Assembly (NCBI GenBank): GCA_030630585.1
Contig: DAOVMU010000004.1
Coordinates: 1 to 21,618, forward strand
Source of the DNA: Candidatus Bathyarchaeota archaeon
GTDB lineage: Archaea > Thermoproteota > Bathyarchaeia > Bathyarchaeales > Bathycorpusculaceae
Reading direction: 5' to 3'
DNA length: 21,618 nucleotides
Made by a program: the position numbers and the translations under genes
Notes under the pieces: generated by a model
Told to the model about the DNA's origin: nothing
Seen by the model: the letters and a program-made list of their open reading frames with translations, nothing else
The model's database searches: none
In this document: piece after piece, positions 7,000 through 15,587 of the stretch
Numbering within the stretch: position 1 is the first letter of the stretch
How the letters are laid out: every line of letters begins with the position of its first letter

Positions 7000-9459
7000 A
7001 TGGAGCTGTTGCCTAAGAAGCTTGGCATTCTTGCGATTGAAGAGAAATGGCAGAAAAAATGGGAAGAGGCAGGTATCTATCATTTTGACTGGGCTGACAA
7101 GGCACGGGCAACCTTCAGTATTGACACGCCGCCGCCATATTCATCAGGCGAGTTTCACATGGGTCTAGTTCTCAATTGGACGTACTTCGACATACTGGCC
7201 AGATACAAACGCATGAGGGGCTATAACGTTTACTTTCCTCAAGGATGGGATTGCCACGGCTTACCCATAGAGGTAGAAACTGAAAAGGAGCATGGAATCA
7301 AGAAAACAGACCTTCCATCGGACAAATTCAGGAAACTATGCGAAGAGCTTGTGGACAAATACATTAAGGTGATGAAACAGGCCACTATCCGCCTTGGATG
7401 TTCAATAGACTGGACAACAGAGTACAAGACAATGGATCCTGATTATTGGAGACGAACGCAGCTCTCTTTTATTCTTCTGTTTAAGAAAGGGTTCATTTAC
7501 AGAGGAACTCATCCCATAAATTGGTGTCCGAGATGTGAGACCGCCATAGCTGACGCTGAGGTGGAACATGAAACAAGAACAGCACAACTCTATAGCATTA
7601 AATTCAGTGTTGAGGATGGTGGCTTTCTAACAATAGCCACGACGCGACCAGAGTTAATACCGGCATGTGTAACCGTAGCGGTAAGTCCTAACGATGAACG
7701 TTACAAACAATATGTGGATAAGAAGATTCGTGTGCCTACAACCGGTAGAGCCGTGAAGATTGTAACGGATGACCTTGTGGACCCTTGTTTTGGAACAGGT
7801 GTCGTGATGATATGCACATACGGGGACAAGGCTGACGTGAAAAGTGTGTGGAAGCATAAGCTTCCAGCAATAATGTGCATTGATGAAAAGGGTAGAATGA
7901 ATCAGAATGCTGGAAAATATGCTGGAATGACAACTGAAGAAGCAAAGGAAGCCATGATTGAAGACTTGAAAAATGAAGGGTTGTTAGAAAAAGCTGAAGC
8001 AATAAGTCAAGAAGTAAGCGTTTGCTGGAGATGCCACACTCCGATAGAAATCCTTGAAAGAGAACAATGGTTCATGAAGACACGCATATTAACAGACCAA
8101 GTTGAAAAAAACGCCCTAGAAATTAAGTGGTATCCTGACTACATGAAATATCGCTTGATAGACTGGGCGAAATCTCTCGATTGGGACTGGGTTATTTCTA
8201 GACAAAGAGTTTTTGCGACACCGATACCCATATGGTACTGCAAAAGGTGCAACGAAACAATTCTCGCTGAGCCGAGTTGGGTACCCATAGATCCGCGCAT
8301 AGAAAATCCGAAAACTGACAAATGCCCTAAATGCGGCTTAACGGAGTTTAAGCCTGAAAGGGACGTTTTAGATACGTGGTTTGATTCGTCCATAACGTGC
8401 GCGGTTCACGCTGGTTGGCCGGATAGGGAGGATTGGCGGAGACTGTTTCCAGCGGATGTGCATCCGTCAGGTGTGGATATCATCCGTACATGGGCCTACT
8501 ACTTAATGGTTAGGCATTTGGCACTTTTCAAGGAAAAGCCGTACAAGAGCTGCCTAATCAACGGGATGGTCTTGGGAACGGATGGGCGGTCAATGCACAA
8601 GTCTTTCGGTAATTACGTACCATCACAAGATGTTTTGTCAAAACATGGGGCGGACGCAACAAGACAGTGGGTTGCTGGCGGCGGAGCTACAGGTTCTGAT
8701 ATACCCTTCCGCTGGCAAGATGTCGAATATGGCTGGCGCTTCCTGATTAAACTGTGGAATGCTGCACGTTTTGTGGGTAATCAGTTGAAAGGCTACGCAT
8801 CAAGTGAAAATGCGGAGTGTGTCCTTCAGCCTTTGGACAAGTGGATTTTAAGTAAAGCTGAAAGGTTAACAAGGAAAGTGACTGATGCCCTAGAGAGATG
8901 CGAATTCAACATTGTTATGGAGGAAATCCGCAACTTTACGTGGCATGTTTTCTGCGATTGTTACTTAGAAGCCGTAAAAGACAGGTTATACAAGCCGGAA
9001 TTCTACGGAGAAGAGAAGAGAAAAGCAGCACAGTACACGTTACATGTGATCTTGTACAGGATTCTGCAGCTTTTGGCACCGATAACACCACACATAACTG
9101 AGGAGATTTATCAGATAATGTACGCTGAAGAGAAAGGGTTCAAAAGTGTACATTTGTCTCCGTGGCCAACTCCTGATGAAAAACGCATAGACGAAGAAGC
9201 AGAAAAGTATGGGGACTTGATAATGGCCGTAATAACTGAGGTTAGAAGGGAAAAAGCTGAGAAACGGGTGCCTCTTAATACGCAGATTAGAAAACTAACG
9301 GTCTACGCAGGAAATAATGAAAACACATCCATCATAAATGACGGTAAAGAGGATATAATTGGAACGTGCAAGGTCGCGAAAATCGAAATCTTGCCAGAAA
9401 AAGGCGAGGGCAGAAGAACACGTGGATACCCTGATATTCAGTTCACTACCGAATACTAG
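7000..9459 (+). CDS. valS: Valyl-tRNA synthetase, archaeal type
   Basis: This 819-residue class I synthetase charges tRNA-Val. The N-terminal catalytic half begins around TPPPYSSGEFHMG, with the HIGH signature present as HMGL (53-56). The PQGWDCHGLPIEVE segment and the LGCSIDWTTEY segment follow. The inserted CP1 editing domain includes ATTRPELIPACVTVAV. Four Cys pairs (CPRC, CWRC, CKRC, CPKC) probably bind zinc. The second class I signature is SMHKS (531-535), a departure from KMSKS that keeps its key second lysine. From about 600 an anticodon-binding helical domain follows. ValRS is favoured over IleRS by the WCPRCETAIADAEVE stretch and the overall length; by eye this is likely but not certain. 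It is transcribed divergently from the thi operon and ends one base from the HAD remnant. Confidence 0.88.
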   Translation: MELLPKKLGILAIEEKWQKKWEEAGIYHFDWADKARATFSIDTPPPYSSGEFHMGLVLNWTYFDILARYKRMRGYNVYFPQGWDCHGLPIEVETEKEHGIKKTDLPSDKFRKLCEELVDKYIKVMKQATIRLGCSIDWTTEYKTMDPDYWRRTQLSFILLFKKGFIYRGTHPINWCPRCETAIADAEVEHETRTAQLYSIKFSVEDGGFLTIATTRPELIPACVTVAVSPNDERYKQYVDKKIRVPTTGRAVKIVTDDLVDPCFGTGVVMICTYGDKADVKSVWKHKLPAIMCIDEKGRMNQNAGKYAGMTTEEAKEAMIEDLKNEGLLEKAEAISQEVSVCWRCHTPIEILEREQWFMKTRILTDQVEKNALEIKWYPDYMKYRLIDWAKSLDWDWVISRQRVFATPIPIWYCKRCNETILAEPSWVPIDPRIENPKTDKCPKCGLTEFKPERDVLDTWFDSSITCAVHAGWPDREDWRRLFPADVHPSGVDIIRTWAYYLMVRHLALFKEKPYKSCLINGMVLGTDGRSMHKSFGNYVPSQDVLSKHGADATRQWVAGGGATGSDIPFRWQDVEYGWRFLIKLWNAARFVGNQLKGYASSENAECVLQPLDKWILSKAERLTRKVTDALERCEFNIVMEEIRNFTWHVFCDCYLEAVKDRLYKPEFYGEEKRKAAQYTLHVILYRILQLLAPITPHITEEIYQIMYAEEKGFKSVHLSPWPTPDEKRIDEEAEKYGDLIMAVITEVRREKAEKRVPLNTQIRKLTVYAGNNENTSIINDGKEDIIGTCKVAKIEILPEKGEGRRTRGYPDIQFTTEY

Positions 9460-9460
9460 C

Positions 9461-9818
9461 TTAAACATTGCTGATGTATGCCAGTGCTTCTTCTAGACGT
9501 TGTATCTTCTCAATATCTGCTGGTGCTTTTCTATCTCTATCAATGAGTAGAGCTTTCAAACCGGCATTCTTCGCCCCATTATGGTCACGTTCTATTGAAT
9601 CTCCTACGAAAATAGTCTCTTTCGGTTGAATGCCAAGCTTGTTAACGGCATGTAGAAATATCCTTTTGTCAGGTTTTGCCTTTCCACAAGTATCAACTCC
9701 TACGGCAACATTAAAACTCGCGCGCAACTTCATAAATGGAATTGTTGTCCTCACTCTCAGCTTTCAGAGCCATTGCTTTTAGGAGATTCAAAGAGAGAGT
9801 AGTATTGCCAGAGCTATC
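9461..9818 (-). pseudogene. HAD-family phosphatase remnant
   Basis: The 3' part (9754-9461, 97 codons from a GTG) encodes the C-terminal end of a HAD hydrolase: motif III in GKAKPDKRIF and motif IV in VGDSIERDHNGAKNAG. Motif I, which carries the nucleophilic Asp, and the cap domain are absent, so this piece cannot be a catalytically complete HAD enzyme. Just upstream, in a different minus-strand frame (9818-9711), the translation DSSGNTTLSLNLLKAMALKA followed by an EVAREF ending resembles the early helices of HAD proteins, preceded by a stop. I infer an internal deletion plus frameshift in an ancestral gene of normal length. A short non-catalytic protein starting at 9754 or 9733 cannot be ruled out. 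It ends one base from the valS stop codon. Confidence 0.6.
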
Positions 9819-9939
9819 TCAAGCTATCTTTCTTATCGCGTCTTCGGAGTATGTGGCTTTTTTTCCTCTCACGACAAACTTTATTCAGATGGAGAAAAGT
9901 ATTACCGTTCTAACTAACAACTGTTTGAAGGTGAGGTAG

Positions 9940-10680
9940 ATGAAGAAAGTTGGGATCATAGGGTGTGGAGCGATAGGCACATTGATTTCAGGAGCAGTTG
10001 AAAAAGGACTTGTTGGGTGCGACGAGTTAATCCTTTATGATCGTAACATAAAAAGGGCTGAGAAACTCAAGAATTCTCTACATGTCCCTATTACTGTTGT
10101 TAAAAGCCTTGAGGAGATGATTAAGGTTAAACCCACAATCATTGTAGAGGCAGCATCGCAACAGGCTGTCAGGGAATACTTGAACAGAATCTTGGCGGAA
10201 AACATCGAATTACTAGTCATGAGTGTAGGGGCTCTTTTAGACTTGGACGTAGAAAGCAACAAGATTCACATATCGTCAGGAGCCATTGGCGGTTTAGACG
10301 CAGTTTCCAGTGCCGCATTAGCAGGGATAGACAAAATCACTTTAACTACAAGAAAGAATCCAAGAGCTTTAGACAGGGATAATAAAGAAGAAAAACTGGT
10401 TTATACGGGAAGTGCTGAAGAAGCTGTTAGGCTTTTTCCAAGGGAAATGAACGTTGCAGCCACCTTGGCTCTAACAACTCAATCCGAAAAAGTGAGAGTA
10501 AACGTAATTTCAGATCCAAAAGTAGACAGAAACGTACATGAGATCAAAATTGAGTGGAAACATGGCAACATGTTTCTAAAATTTTCAAATGATCCACATC
10601 CAGAAAATCCAAAGACAAGTGCACTTGCGGCATGGTCTGCAATAAGATTGCTAAAAGAAATTCTAGAAAAACACAGCTAG
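9940..10680 (+). CDS. nadX: L-aspartate dehydrogenase (NadX)
   Basis: NadX oxidises L-aspartate with NAD(P) to iminoaspartate, the substrate of quinolinate synthase NadA in NAD synthesis. The protein starts with a Rossmann nucleotide-binding loop, VGIIGCGAIG. It has the family blocks ISSGAIGGLDAV (about 112-123), TLTTRKNP, AVRLFPREMNVAATLAL (about 162-178) and the catalytic-type DRNVHEI with His200, and closes with NPKTSALAAWSAI. At 246 residues it is some 20 shorter than many homologues, with the shortfall in the variable loop after TTRKNP. The ATG is supported by AAGGTGA five bases upstream. Neither nadA nor nadC is nearby. It converges with the GNAT gene, with two bases between the stop codons. 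Confidence 0.9.
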   Translation: MKKVGIIGCGAIGTLISGAVEKGLVGCDELILYDRNIKRAEKLKNSLHVPITVVKSLEEMIKVKPTIIVEAASQQAVREYLNRILAENIELLVMSVGALLDLDVESNKIHISSGAIGGLDAVSSAALAGIDKITLTTRKNPRALDRDNKEEKLVYTGSAEEAVRLFPREMNVAATLALTTQSEKVRVNVISDPKVDRNVHEIKIEWKHGNMFLKFSNDPHPENPKTSALAAWSAIRLLKEILEKHS

Positions 10681-10682
10681 CT

Positions 10683-11474
10683 TTAGGGGTTAGTTCCCGT
10701 TCTTACATCTATCCAGAGTTTTTCCCTTATCATTTTGTAACCGATTTTTTCATAAACCTTGATTGCTGAATAATTATCTGACCTCACAAATAGGGCTGCA
10801 GCCTTCCCTTTTTTCAACGATTCCTCCGTCACAGCTGATGTAGCAAATGTTGCGTATCCTTTGTTTCTATGTTTTGTATGTGTGTAAACTCCGCCTATCA
10901 TCCAAAACTGTGGCAACTGAATGAAAGAGCCGGCGTAAGAAACTAATTTGTCATTCACGAAAACTCCATAAATCGCCTGCTTACCTATCAACTCAACGTA
11001 TTTCTTTACTGTTCTCTTTGGACGGTTCTCTCGGCTTGAGAGAAGCAGGGCAAGCTTTGAGGCATCATCATTAGTGCGCAATCTTCGCACAAGTTTGGAT
11101 TTGAAAAGACTCGCTTCGCCCTTTTTAACTAACATCCACTTTTCAACGTAATACTTGGCATCTGGAAATCTTTTACTTATGATTGGCAGAAGATGTGGTG
11201 GGGCATGCATAGTAAAGTGGCTTTTGGGCGCGTACTCGATTAGCTTCTCAGCTACGTCGATTTCACATTCAATAACTACGCTTGGAAACTCTAGGGCAGT
11301 GTACACAAGAGCATACCCTTTTAAGCTTCCATTATCAAAGGCAGCATACATTGTTGTATGTTCAGGTTCATATTGAATGTCATAGATGGCGAAAACATGC
11401 CTTATAACATCCACCTTGAGGACGTCAATTACGCGCTGTCTGTTGTCTTCATTAATCTTCTCAATTAGAAACAT
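10683..11474 (-). CDS. GNAT-family N-acetyltransferase
   Basis: The C-terminal half (about 125-263) is a GCN5-related acetyltransferase domain: the acetyl-CoA pyrophosphate loop is in the segment around Arg203-Asn-Lys-Gly206-Tyr-Ala208 after the strand IGGVYTHT, and motif B is NYSAIKVYEKIGYK (about 234-247). The first 120 residues form a separate domain, probably a degenerate GNAT half, as in FR47-like acetyltransferases. The substrate cannot be read from the sequence. The start ATG has AGAAGG upstream. The gene follows the class V aminotransferase by 39 bases on the same strand, so the two may be co-transcribed, which would suggest acetylation of a related small molecule; this is only inference. 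Confidence 0.85.
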   Translation of the reverse strand: MFLIEKINEDNRQRVIDVLKVDVIRHVFAIYDIQYEPEHTTMYAAFDNGSLKGYALVYTALEFPSVVIECEIDVAEKLIEYAPKSHFTMHAPPHLLPIISKRFPDAKYYVEKWMLVKKGEASLFKSKLVRRLRTNDDASKLALLLSSRENRPKRTVKKYVELIGKQAIYGVFVNDKLVSYAGSFIQLPQFWMIGGVYTHTKHRNKGYATFATSAVTEESLKKGKAAALFVRSDNYSAIKVYEKIGYKMIREKLWIDVRTGTNP

Positions 11475-11513
11475 TGGCTCTGCCTTCTAGATCAGATTAA
11501 CACCAACCAGAGG

Positions 11514-12644
11514 CTATTCTTCAGCCCTCTTGACTTCTTCTATCAACCTGTCGATTTCTTCTTCTGAGTTGTAGAAGTGTGGTGAGACTCTTATTCCGTG
11601 AGCTCTGGCAGAGACAACTATCGCTTGGTTCTTTAGCTTTTCAGTCATTTCTTGGGGTTTATCCATCATAAAATTGACTATTCCGGAGCGATACTGTGGC
11701 TCTTCTGGTGTTTGGAGTTTCAGCCCAAGGTCTCTAACAGCTTCTATCAAACGGTCTGTCAGCTTCAGTATTCTCCTTTCAATGTTTTTAATGCCTAAAT
11801 TCAGCACCATTTTCAGTGCTTCGGTGGCTCCTACGAAGCTTATGAAACTCGGCGAGCCAATTTCAAACCTACTGGCAGTCTCTGAAAGTCTTAAACTCCA
11901 AATGTCCCAAAAATCTATAGTTTCAAAAACCTCTGGTTTTACGCTTGCCCAACCAACGGAGGGTGGCTCAAACTCCTCGATAAGCTCCTCTTTAACGTAG
12001 AGGTAGCCTGCCCCGGGAGGACTTAGCAGCCACTTGTAGCACGCAGACATAAGGAAATCAACATCGTCCCTTTTTACATCTATTTTCACGACTCCAGCCG
12101 ACTGGATCGCGTCAACGATTAGATATGCTCCATGTTCATGTGCTATTTCGCTCAAAGCTCGTAGATCGTGACGGAAACCATTCATATATTCAACGTGGCT
12201 TACTGCAACAGCCACCGTGTTGTCGTCAACAGCCTTCTCCACGTCCTCCAGCAAAATTTTTCCATTCACGTTCTTCACATAATGAACTTTCACACCTAAT
12301 CTCTTACGTAGCCAAGGATAAACCACTGACGGATACTCGAGATCCGTTGTAACGATTTTTGAGCGTGGCGGATAACGCAGTACGTTTGCAGCTATGTTCA
12401 AGCCTGTCGAGGTATTTTCTATAAGGGCTATTTCTTCGGGTTTTGCACCAGTGAGTCTTGCGAAAAATGGTTTTCCACCGTCATTCCATTCAATCGAAGT
12501 GGTTCCGAAATTCGAGAAGTCGTTAGCGTACTTGCAAACGGCATCAGCCACGGGTTTCGGAAGTGGAGATTGCCCAGCATGATTCATAAACACTTTGTTT
12601 TTGGTTACTGGAAATTGTTCACGAATCTTCTCTATATTTTCCAT
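11514..12644 (-). CDS. Class V aminotransferase-fold PLP enzyme, lacks the desulfurase cysteine
   Basis: The 376-residue protein belongs to the NifS/SufS/isopenicillin-epimerase group. PLP-binding residues are visible: the ENTSTGLN loop (about 76-83), Asp178 and Gln181 in VDAIQSAG, and the Schiff-base Lys204 in SACYKWLLSPPGAGYLYV. The C-terminal RFEIGSPSF and RVSPHFYNSEEEID blocks are also family features. Cysteine desulfurases carry a catalytic Cys on a loop before the RVS block; here that region reads VSARAHGI with no Cys, so it is unlikely to be a sulfur donor enzyme. A lyase, epimerase or aminotransferase is possible. It is the first gene of a probable pair with the downstream acetyltransferase. 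The ATG start fits the usual N-terminus of the family. Confidence 0.85.
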   Translation of the reverse strand: MENIEKIREQFPVTKNKVFMNHAGQSPLPKPVADAVCKYANDFSNFGTTSIEWNDGGKPFFARLTGAKPEEIALIENTSTGLNIAANVLRYPPRSKIVTTDLEYPSVVYPWLRKRLGVKVHYVKNVNGKILLEDVEKAVDDNTVAVAVSHVEYMNGFRHDLRALSEIAHEHGAYLIVDAIQSAGVVKIDVKRDDVDFLMSACYKWLLSPPGAGYLYVKEELIEEFEPPSVGWASVKPEVFETIDFWDIWSLRLSETASRFEIGSPSFISFVGATEALKMVLNLGIKNIERRILKLTDRLIEAVRDLGLKLQTPEEPQYRSGIVNFMMDKPQEMTEKLKNQAIVVSARAHGIRVSPHFYNSEEEIDRLIEEVKRAEE

Positions 12645-12689
12645 TCAGGAGTTCCCACTGTATCTTTGTCAGCAACCTAAATTAGTGGC

Positions 12690-12712
12690 ATTAGCTATTA
12701 AAATCCGAGGAT
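12690..12712 (-). promoter_or_regulatory. Candidate TATA box for the aminotransferase gene
   Basis: Minus-strand GGATTTTAATAGC (12697-12709) lies about 55 bases before the start codon and has the form of an archaeal BRE plus TATA element. The predicted start is near 12675, giving a leader of about 30 bases. The rest of this 164-base intergenic stretch shows nothing recognisable. Confidence 0.35.
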
Positions 12713-12808
12713 TGTTTTGTGGCGATAACATGTTTTTCCTGATGCCTTAGTTTCTGTTGAACGCATTCTTCGTTTACTATCTGTAAGCGGACATGGTCGA
12801 GTGCGACA

Positions 12809-13435
12809 TTACCGAAACCTTGGGACAAATCGTCCAGTTTTCCTCTGATACTCTACATATTCATCACCAAAACGCCGGACTAGAAGCTTTTCCTCCTCAA
12901 AAGTAATGCGGAAGTATCCTGGAATCGCGGCTAGGGGAAAAAGCGTGAACAAGTTGGGCCACAATAAGAAGAGACCGATAAACATAAGGAAATAGCCTAG
13001 ATAAGAGGGATGCCGAACATAACGGTATGGACCTGAAGTGACGAGTCTTTGCTTCTCTGGCATCTCCCACGAAACAGCATGTCTACCTCGAACAACGACG
13101 CTCCAAATGAAGACAAAATATCCTGCTGACGTGAGAACTAAGCCCAAAATTTGCACGTAAAGCACAAATGGAAGTTGAAAGTAAAAAGGGAAATCACGTA
13201 GCCTAGAAATGAGATTCGTAAAAACAAGAAACAAGTAAGAGAGTGCCTCGAGAAAGTAGACTAACGTTCCAGCAGCCGCTAAGCCCAGAATCAAACCTGA
13301 AGGGCATTTAGCCTCTATATGGATTTTTTCTCCCCTTCTAAGCTTTCGACCTTTCAGAATGTTATGCAAGTTAACTGAAAAGAAGCAACCTAGGCAAACA
13401 AGAAGAAAAAAAGCCACAAACGTATCAGTCAACAT
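12809..13435 (-). CDS. Isoprenylcysteine carboxyl methyltransferase (ICMT/PEMT)-like membrane protein
   Basis: The 208-residue protein has about four to five hydrophobic helices and the C-terminal SAM-binding signature of the ICMT/phospholipid-methyltransferase family: GPYRYVRHPSYLGYFL (about 140-155) and, after another helix pair, EEEKLLVRRFGDEYVEYQ with RFVPRF at the end. These motifs hold S-adenosylmethionine at the membrane interface. Archaeal members have no established substrate; lipids, quinones or small thiols are possible, and protein prenylcysteine methylation is unproven here. The ATG has no ribosome-binding site, and a TATA box sits about 28 bases upstream, so the mRNA is probably leaderless. 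Not obviously in an operon with the hydrolase gene upstream. Confidence 0.85.
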   Translation of the reverse strand: MLTDTFVAFFLLVCLGCFFSVNLHNILKGRKLRRGEKIHIEAKCPSGLILGLAAAGTLVYFLEALSYLFLVFTNLISRLRDFPFYFQLPFVLYVQILGLVLTSAGYFVFIWSVVVRGRHAVSWEMPEKQRLVTSGPYRYVRHPSYLGYFLMFIGLFLLWPNLFTLFPLAAIPGYFRITFEEEKLLVRRFGDEYVEYQRKTGRFVPRFR

Positions 13436-13457
13436 GGTTGCACACGAACAATGTAAC

Positions 13458-13470
13458 AGTTTATAAGCCT
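13458..13470 (-). promoter_or_regulatory. TATA box giving a leaderless ICMT-like mRNA
   Basis: Minus-strand GGCTTATAAACTG contains a near-consensus TATA element centred about 28 bases before the ATG at 13435. With normal archaeal spacing the transcript would begin within a few bases of the start codon, which agrees with the absence of any Shine-Dalgarno sequence. Confidence 0.55.
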
Positions 13471-13503
13471 ATGCAAGGAGCCAAGGGTTGAGTTGCGTAG
13501 TCT

Positions 13504-14565
13504 TTACTGAAAGCACGCCCATTTTTTCTTCAACAGCCTTGTCAGCTCACCAATGGTGTTCTCAACCTGTTTGCGGCAACTAGGTTGCTCCTTCGGCGGC
13601 TCGGAAGGGTCCTCAACTCGGATTTCTTCTAAACCAACTACACCAGCAGCAAGAGCATACCAGCAAAGCGGCAAAACCTTTGGGTTATATCCGCTTGCAG
13701 GCATTAGAATAAGTTTTCCATCGCAAACCTTGTTAGCGGTCTTCCTAATCGTGCAGGACAAGTTAAAAAAGCCTTTGACTGTCAACCTCAAGCTTCCAAG
13801 TATGTCTGCAAAATGTGGATCGCTCCCACCATTTGCAATGATTATTTCAGGCTCAAACTCCTCAGCCAAAGGAACAAAAACCTCGTTTAGAGCGTAAAGA
13901 TACGTGCCATCGCTTGTTCCAGGCGGCAGAGGGACATTAACATTGTAGCCTTCTCCTTTACCTTCTCCAATCTGCCAAGCAAATCCTGTTCCAGGATATA
14001 TTGTGCGAGGGTCTTGATGCACGGAAATATAGAGCACAGTGGGGTCCCCGTAGTAAATGTCGCTTGTGCCATTTCCAAAATGGACATCATAGTCCAGTAT
14101 CAAAAAACGCGTCAAGTCGTACTTAACTCTCAGATACTCAACCAAAATTGCCACGTCGTTGAATAAGCAGAATCCACCACCATAATCTCTTCCAGCATGA
14201 TGATAGCCTCCACCTAAGGAGATTCCACGTTTCGCCTTTCCGTTATAAATTGATTCGCCGCAAGTAATTGCGCCACCGGCGATGAGCAATGCAGCTTCAA
14301 GGATTCTCTTAGAAGTCGGCGTCTCGACATCATATGGTGTGTTTTCTTCAGCCAAACGGAAAATCAAGTCAACATAGCTTTCTTGATGAACTCGTAAAAG
14401 GTCCTTTCTTGAGGCTGGTTGGGGCTCGACAAGAGTTACTGTGGAAAGATCAAGTAAGTCTTGCTCTTTGAAGAATTTCATAACGTTTACAAACCGGTCT
14501 CCTCTAAAGGGGTGTCCCTCACCTAAATCATATTGCGCGAACTTTTCATGAAAGGTTATGACCAC
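13504..14565 (-). CDS. Histone deacetylase-family zinc amidohydrolase (HDAC/AcuC-like)
   Basis: A 353-residue arginase-fold deacetylase. The charge-relay histidines are His122 and His123 in GGGYHHAGRDYGGGFC. The zinc ligands are Asp160 and His162 in LDYDVHFGNG and Asp249 in NGGSDPHFAD. The catalytic Tyr is Tyr293 in PASGYNPK. All catalytic positions are kept, so it should be active. In prokaryotes these enzymes act on acetyl-lysine, acetylpolyamines or small amides; the substrate is not evident. The start is GTG at 14565, fitted by the conserved FHEKFAQYDLGEGHP N-terminus and a TATA box about 50 bases upstream. The last 40 residues are a variable tail. It is separated from the ICMT-like gene by 68 bases that contain that gene's promoter. 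Confidence 0.9.
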   Translation of the reverse strand: MVITFHEKFAQYDLGEGHPFRGDRFVNVMKFFKEQDLLDLSTVTLVEPQPASRKDLLRVHQESYVDLIFRLAEENTPYDVETPTSKRILEAALLIAGGAITCGESIYNGKAKRGISLGGGYHHAGRDYGGGFCLFNDVAILVEYLRVKYDLTRFLILDYDVHFGNGTSDIYYGDPTVLYISVHQDPRTIYPGTGFAWQIGEGKGEGYNVNVPLPPGTSDGTYLYALNEVFVPLAEEFEPEIIIANGGSDPHFADILGSLRLTVKGFFNLSCTIRKTANKVCDGKLILMPASGYNPKVLPLCWYALAAGVVGLEEIRVEDPSEPPKEQPSCRKQVENTIGELTRLLKKKWACFQ

Positions 14566-14610
14566 TTTTTCAGACAGCTAGGGCACGCTCAAGCTAGAAT
14601 AAGAAAACGG

Positions 14611-14623
14611 CGAATATAAAACT
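14611..14623 (-). promoter_or_regulatory. TATA box for the HDAC-family gene
   Basis: Minus-strand GAGTTTTATATTCG centres near 14617; a start near 14592 would give a leader of about 27 bases before the GTG. The leader has no clear Shine-Dalgarno sequence. Confidence 0.5.
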
Positions 14624-14651
14624 CTGCATGGTCTAACTTGGCTTGTTGTGC

Positions 14652-14667
14652 AAAAAAGGGAAAAAAA
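14652..14667 (-). terminator. Double oligo-T terminator after the CdvA-like gene
   Basis: On the minus strand the runs T7 (14667-14661) and T6 (14657-14652), separated by CCC, begin ten bases after the stop codon. Such T runs are the normal archaeal termination signal, so this gene is probably monocistronic, consistent with the separate promoter of the following gene. Confidence 0.6.
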
Positions 14668-14676
14668 GGGAGATGT

Positions 14677-15408
14677 TTAGTTTTGTGGTTCTTCTCCTTC
14701 AGTTGCTGTTTCCATTTCCTGTGTCTGTTCTTCGTTTTGCGTTGTTTCTTCTGTGTCTTGCCACGTTTCTTGTGATGTCTCCTGCTGGTCTTGGGAGTTT
14801 TCAGAGGTCCCTTCGTTGCCGCCCTCTACAGGTTCCACTGGGGGTTCAGGCAGATTCTGCTCTACATTTTCTTCAGGTGGTCCTTCAGATTCGATCGCGG
14901 GAATGTTTTCTTCCACACCGGCGATTTCGGGTTGAGGGGATTCAACATTTTCTGGGGTTAGTGTTTCTACTTCTTGAGACACAATTATATCGGTTGTCGA
15001 GATCGGCAAACTGTCTGAAAGTTGGTTTATGGCTTCCCTAGCAGTGTTCAGTTCCTGCCTTCCAACTTCAAGTCCTACGGATAAGAGGTTGATTTCACGT
15101 TGATAAACTTCTTCGTCTATTTCGCCGGTTACATGTTTAATTTCGAAATCTGCGAGGAGAATCTCCAATGTTTTAATATGCTGCTCAAGTTCCCCTACTT
15201 TAGAATTCATTTTCTCCAGTAACAGTCTTTGCTGTTTTTCAGTCTCTGCAATCGCCTCATCTATCTTATTGTTAAACAAGTCGTGTGTGGCCTGTGAAAT
15301 CTTGCCATCGTTCAATAAATTGTCCAAAGCTTCCTTCTTTTTCTTTGTCATGTCACGTTCTTCGTTTAATCTCTCAAAAGAGTGCTTCCACGAAATCAAT
15401 TTTAACAC
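14677..15408 (-). CDS. CdvA-like coiled-coil protein with acidic tail
   Basis: The first 130 residues form a coiled-coil domain that I recognise as CdvA-like: SWKHSFERLNEERDMTKKKK, then GKISQATHDLFNNKIDEAIA, EKQQRLLLEKMNSKVGELEQ and a GEIDEEVYQREINLLSVGLE block. CdvA belongs to the ESCRT-III-based division and membrane-remodelling system of TACK archaea. The remaining 110 residues are a disordered tail rich in Glu, Gln, Pro and Thr. Typical CdvA has an N-terminal PRC-barrel-like domain; here a stop codon (TAG) lies two codons before the GTG start, so the barrel is truly absent. It may therefore be an accessory paralogue rather than the main CdvA. CdvB or Vps4 genes are not in the window. Confidence 0.72.
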   Translation of the reverse strand: MLKLISWKHSFERLNEERDMTKKKKEALDNLLNDGKISQATHDLFNNKIDEAIAETEKQQRLLLEKMNSKVGELEQHIKTLEILLADFEIKHVTGEIDEEVYQREINLLSVGLEVGRQELNTAREAINQLSDSLPISTTDIIVSQEVETLTPENVESPQPEIAGVEENIPAIESEGPPEENVEQNLPEPPVEPVEGGNEGTSENSQDQQETSQETWQDTEETTQNEEQTQEMETATEGEEPQN

Positions 15409-15587
15409 TGTCTAGCATTTATCCCCAAAAGTAAGAAATAACGTTTGAAGCAGGAAAGGTTAATAAAAAACGCATCCCGCTTTCTTATTATTTAAAACAA
15501 CAAATAAAACCGTGCCTTTCCTTATAACATCTATGACTATATGAGCTTAATAAAGTTGAATCAATTTGAATTCTTTTGTTTATAAGG

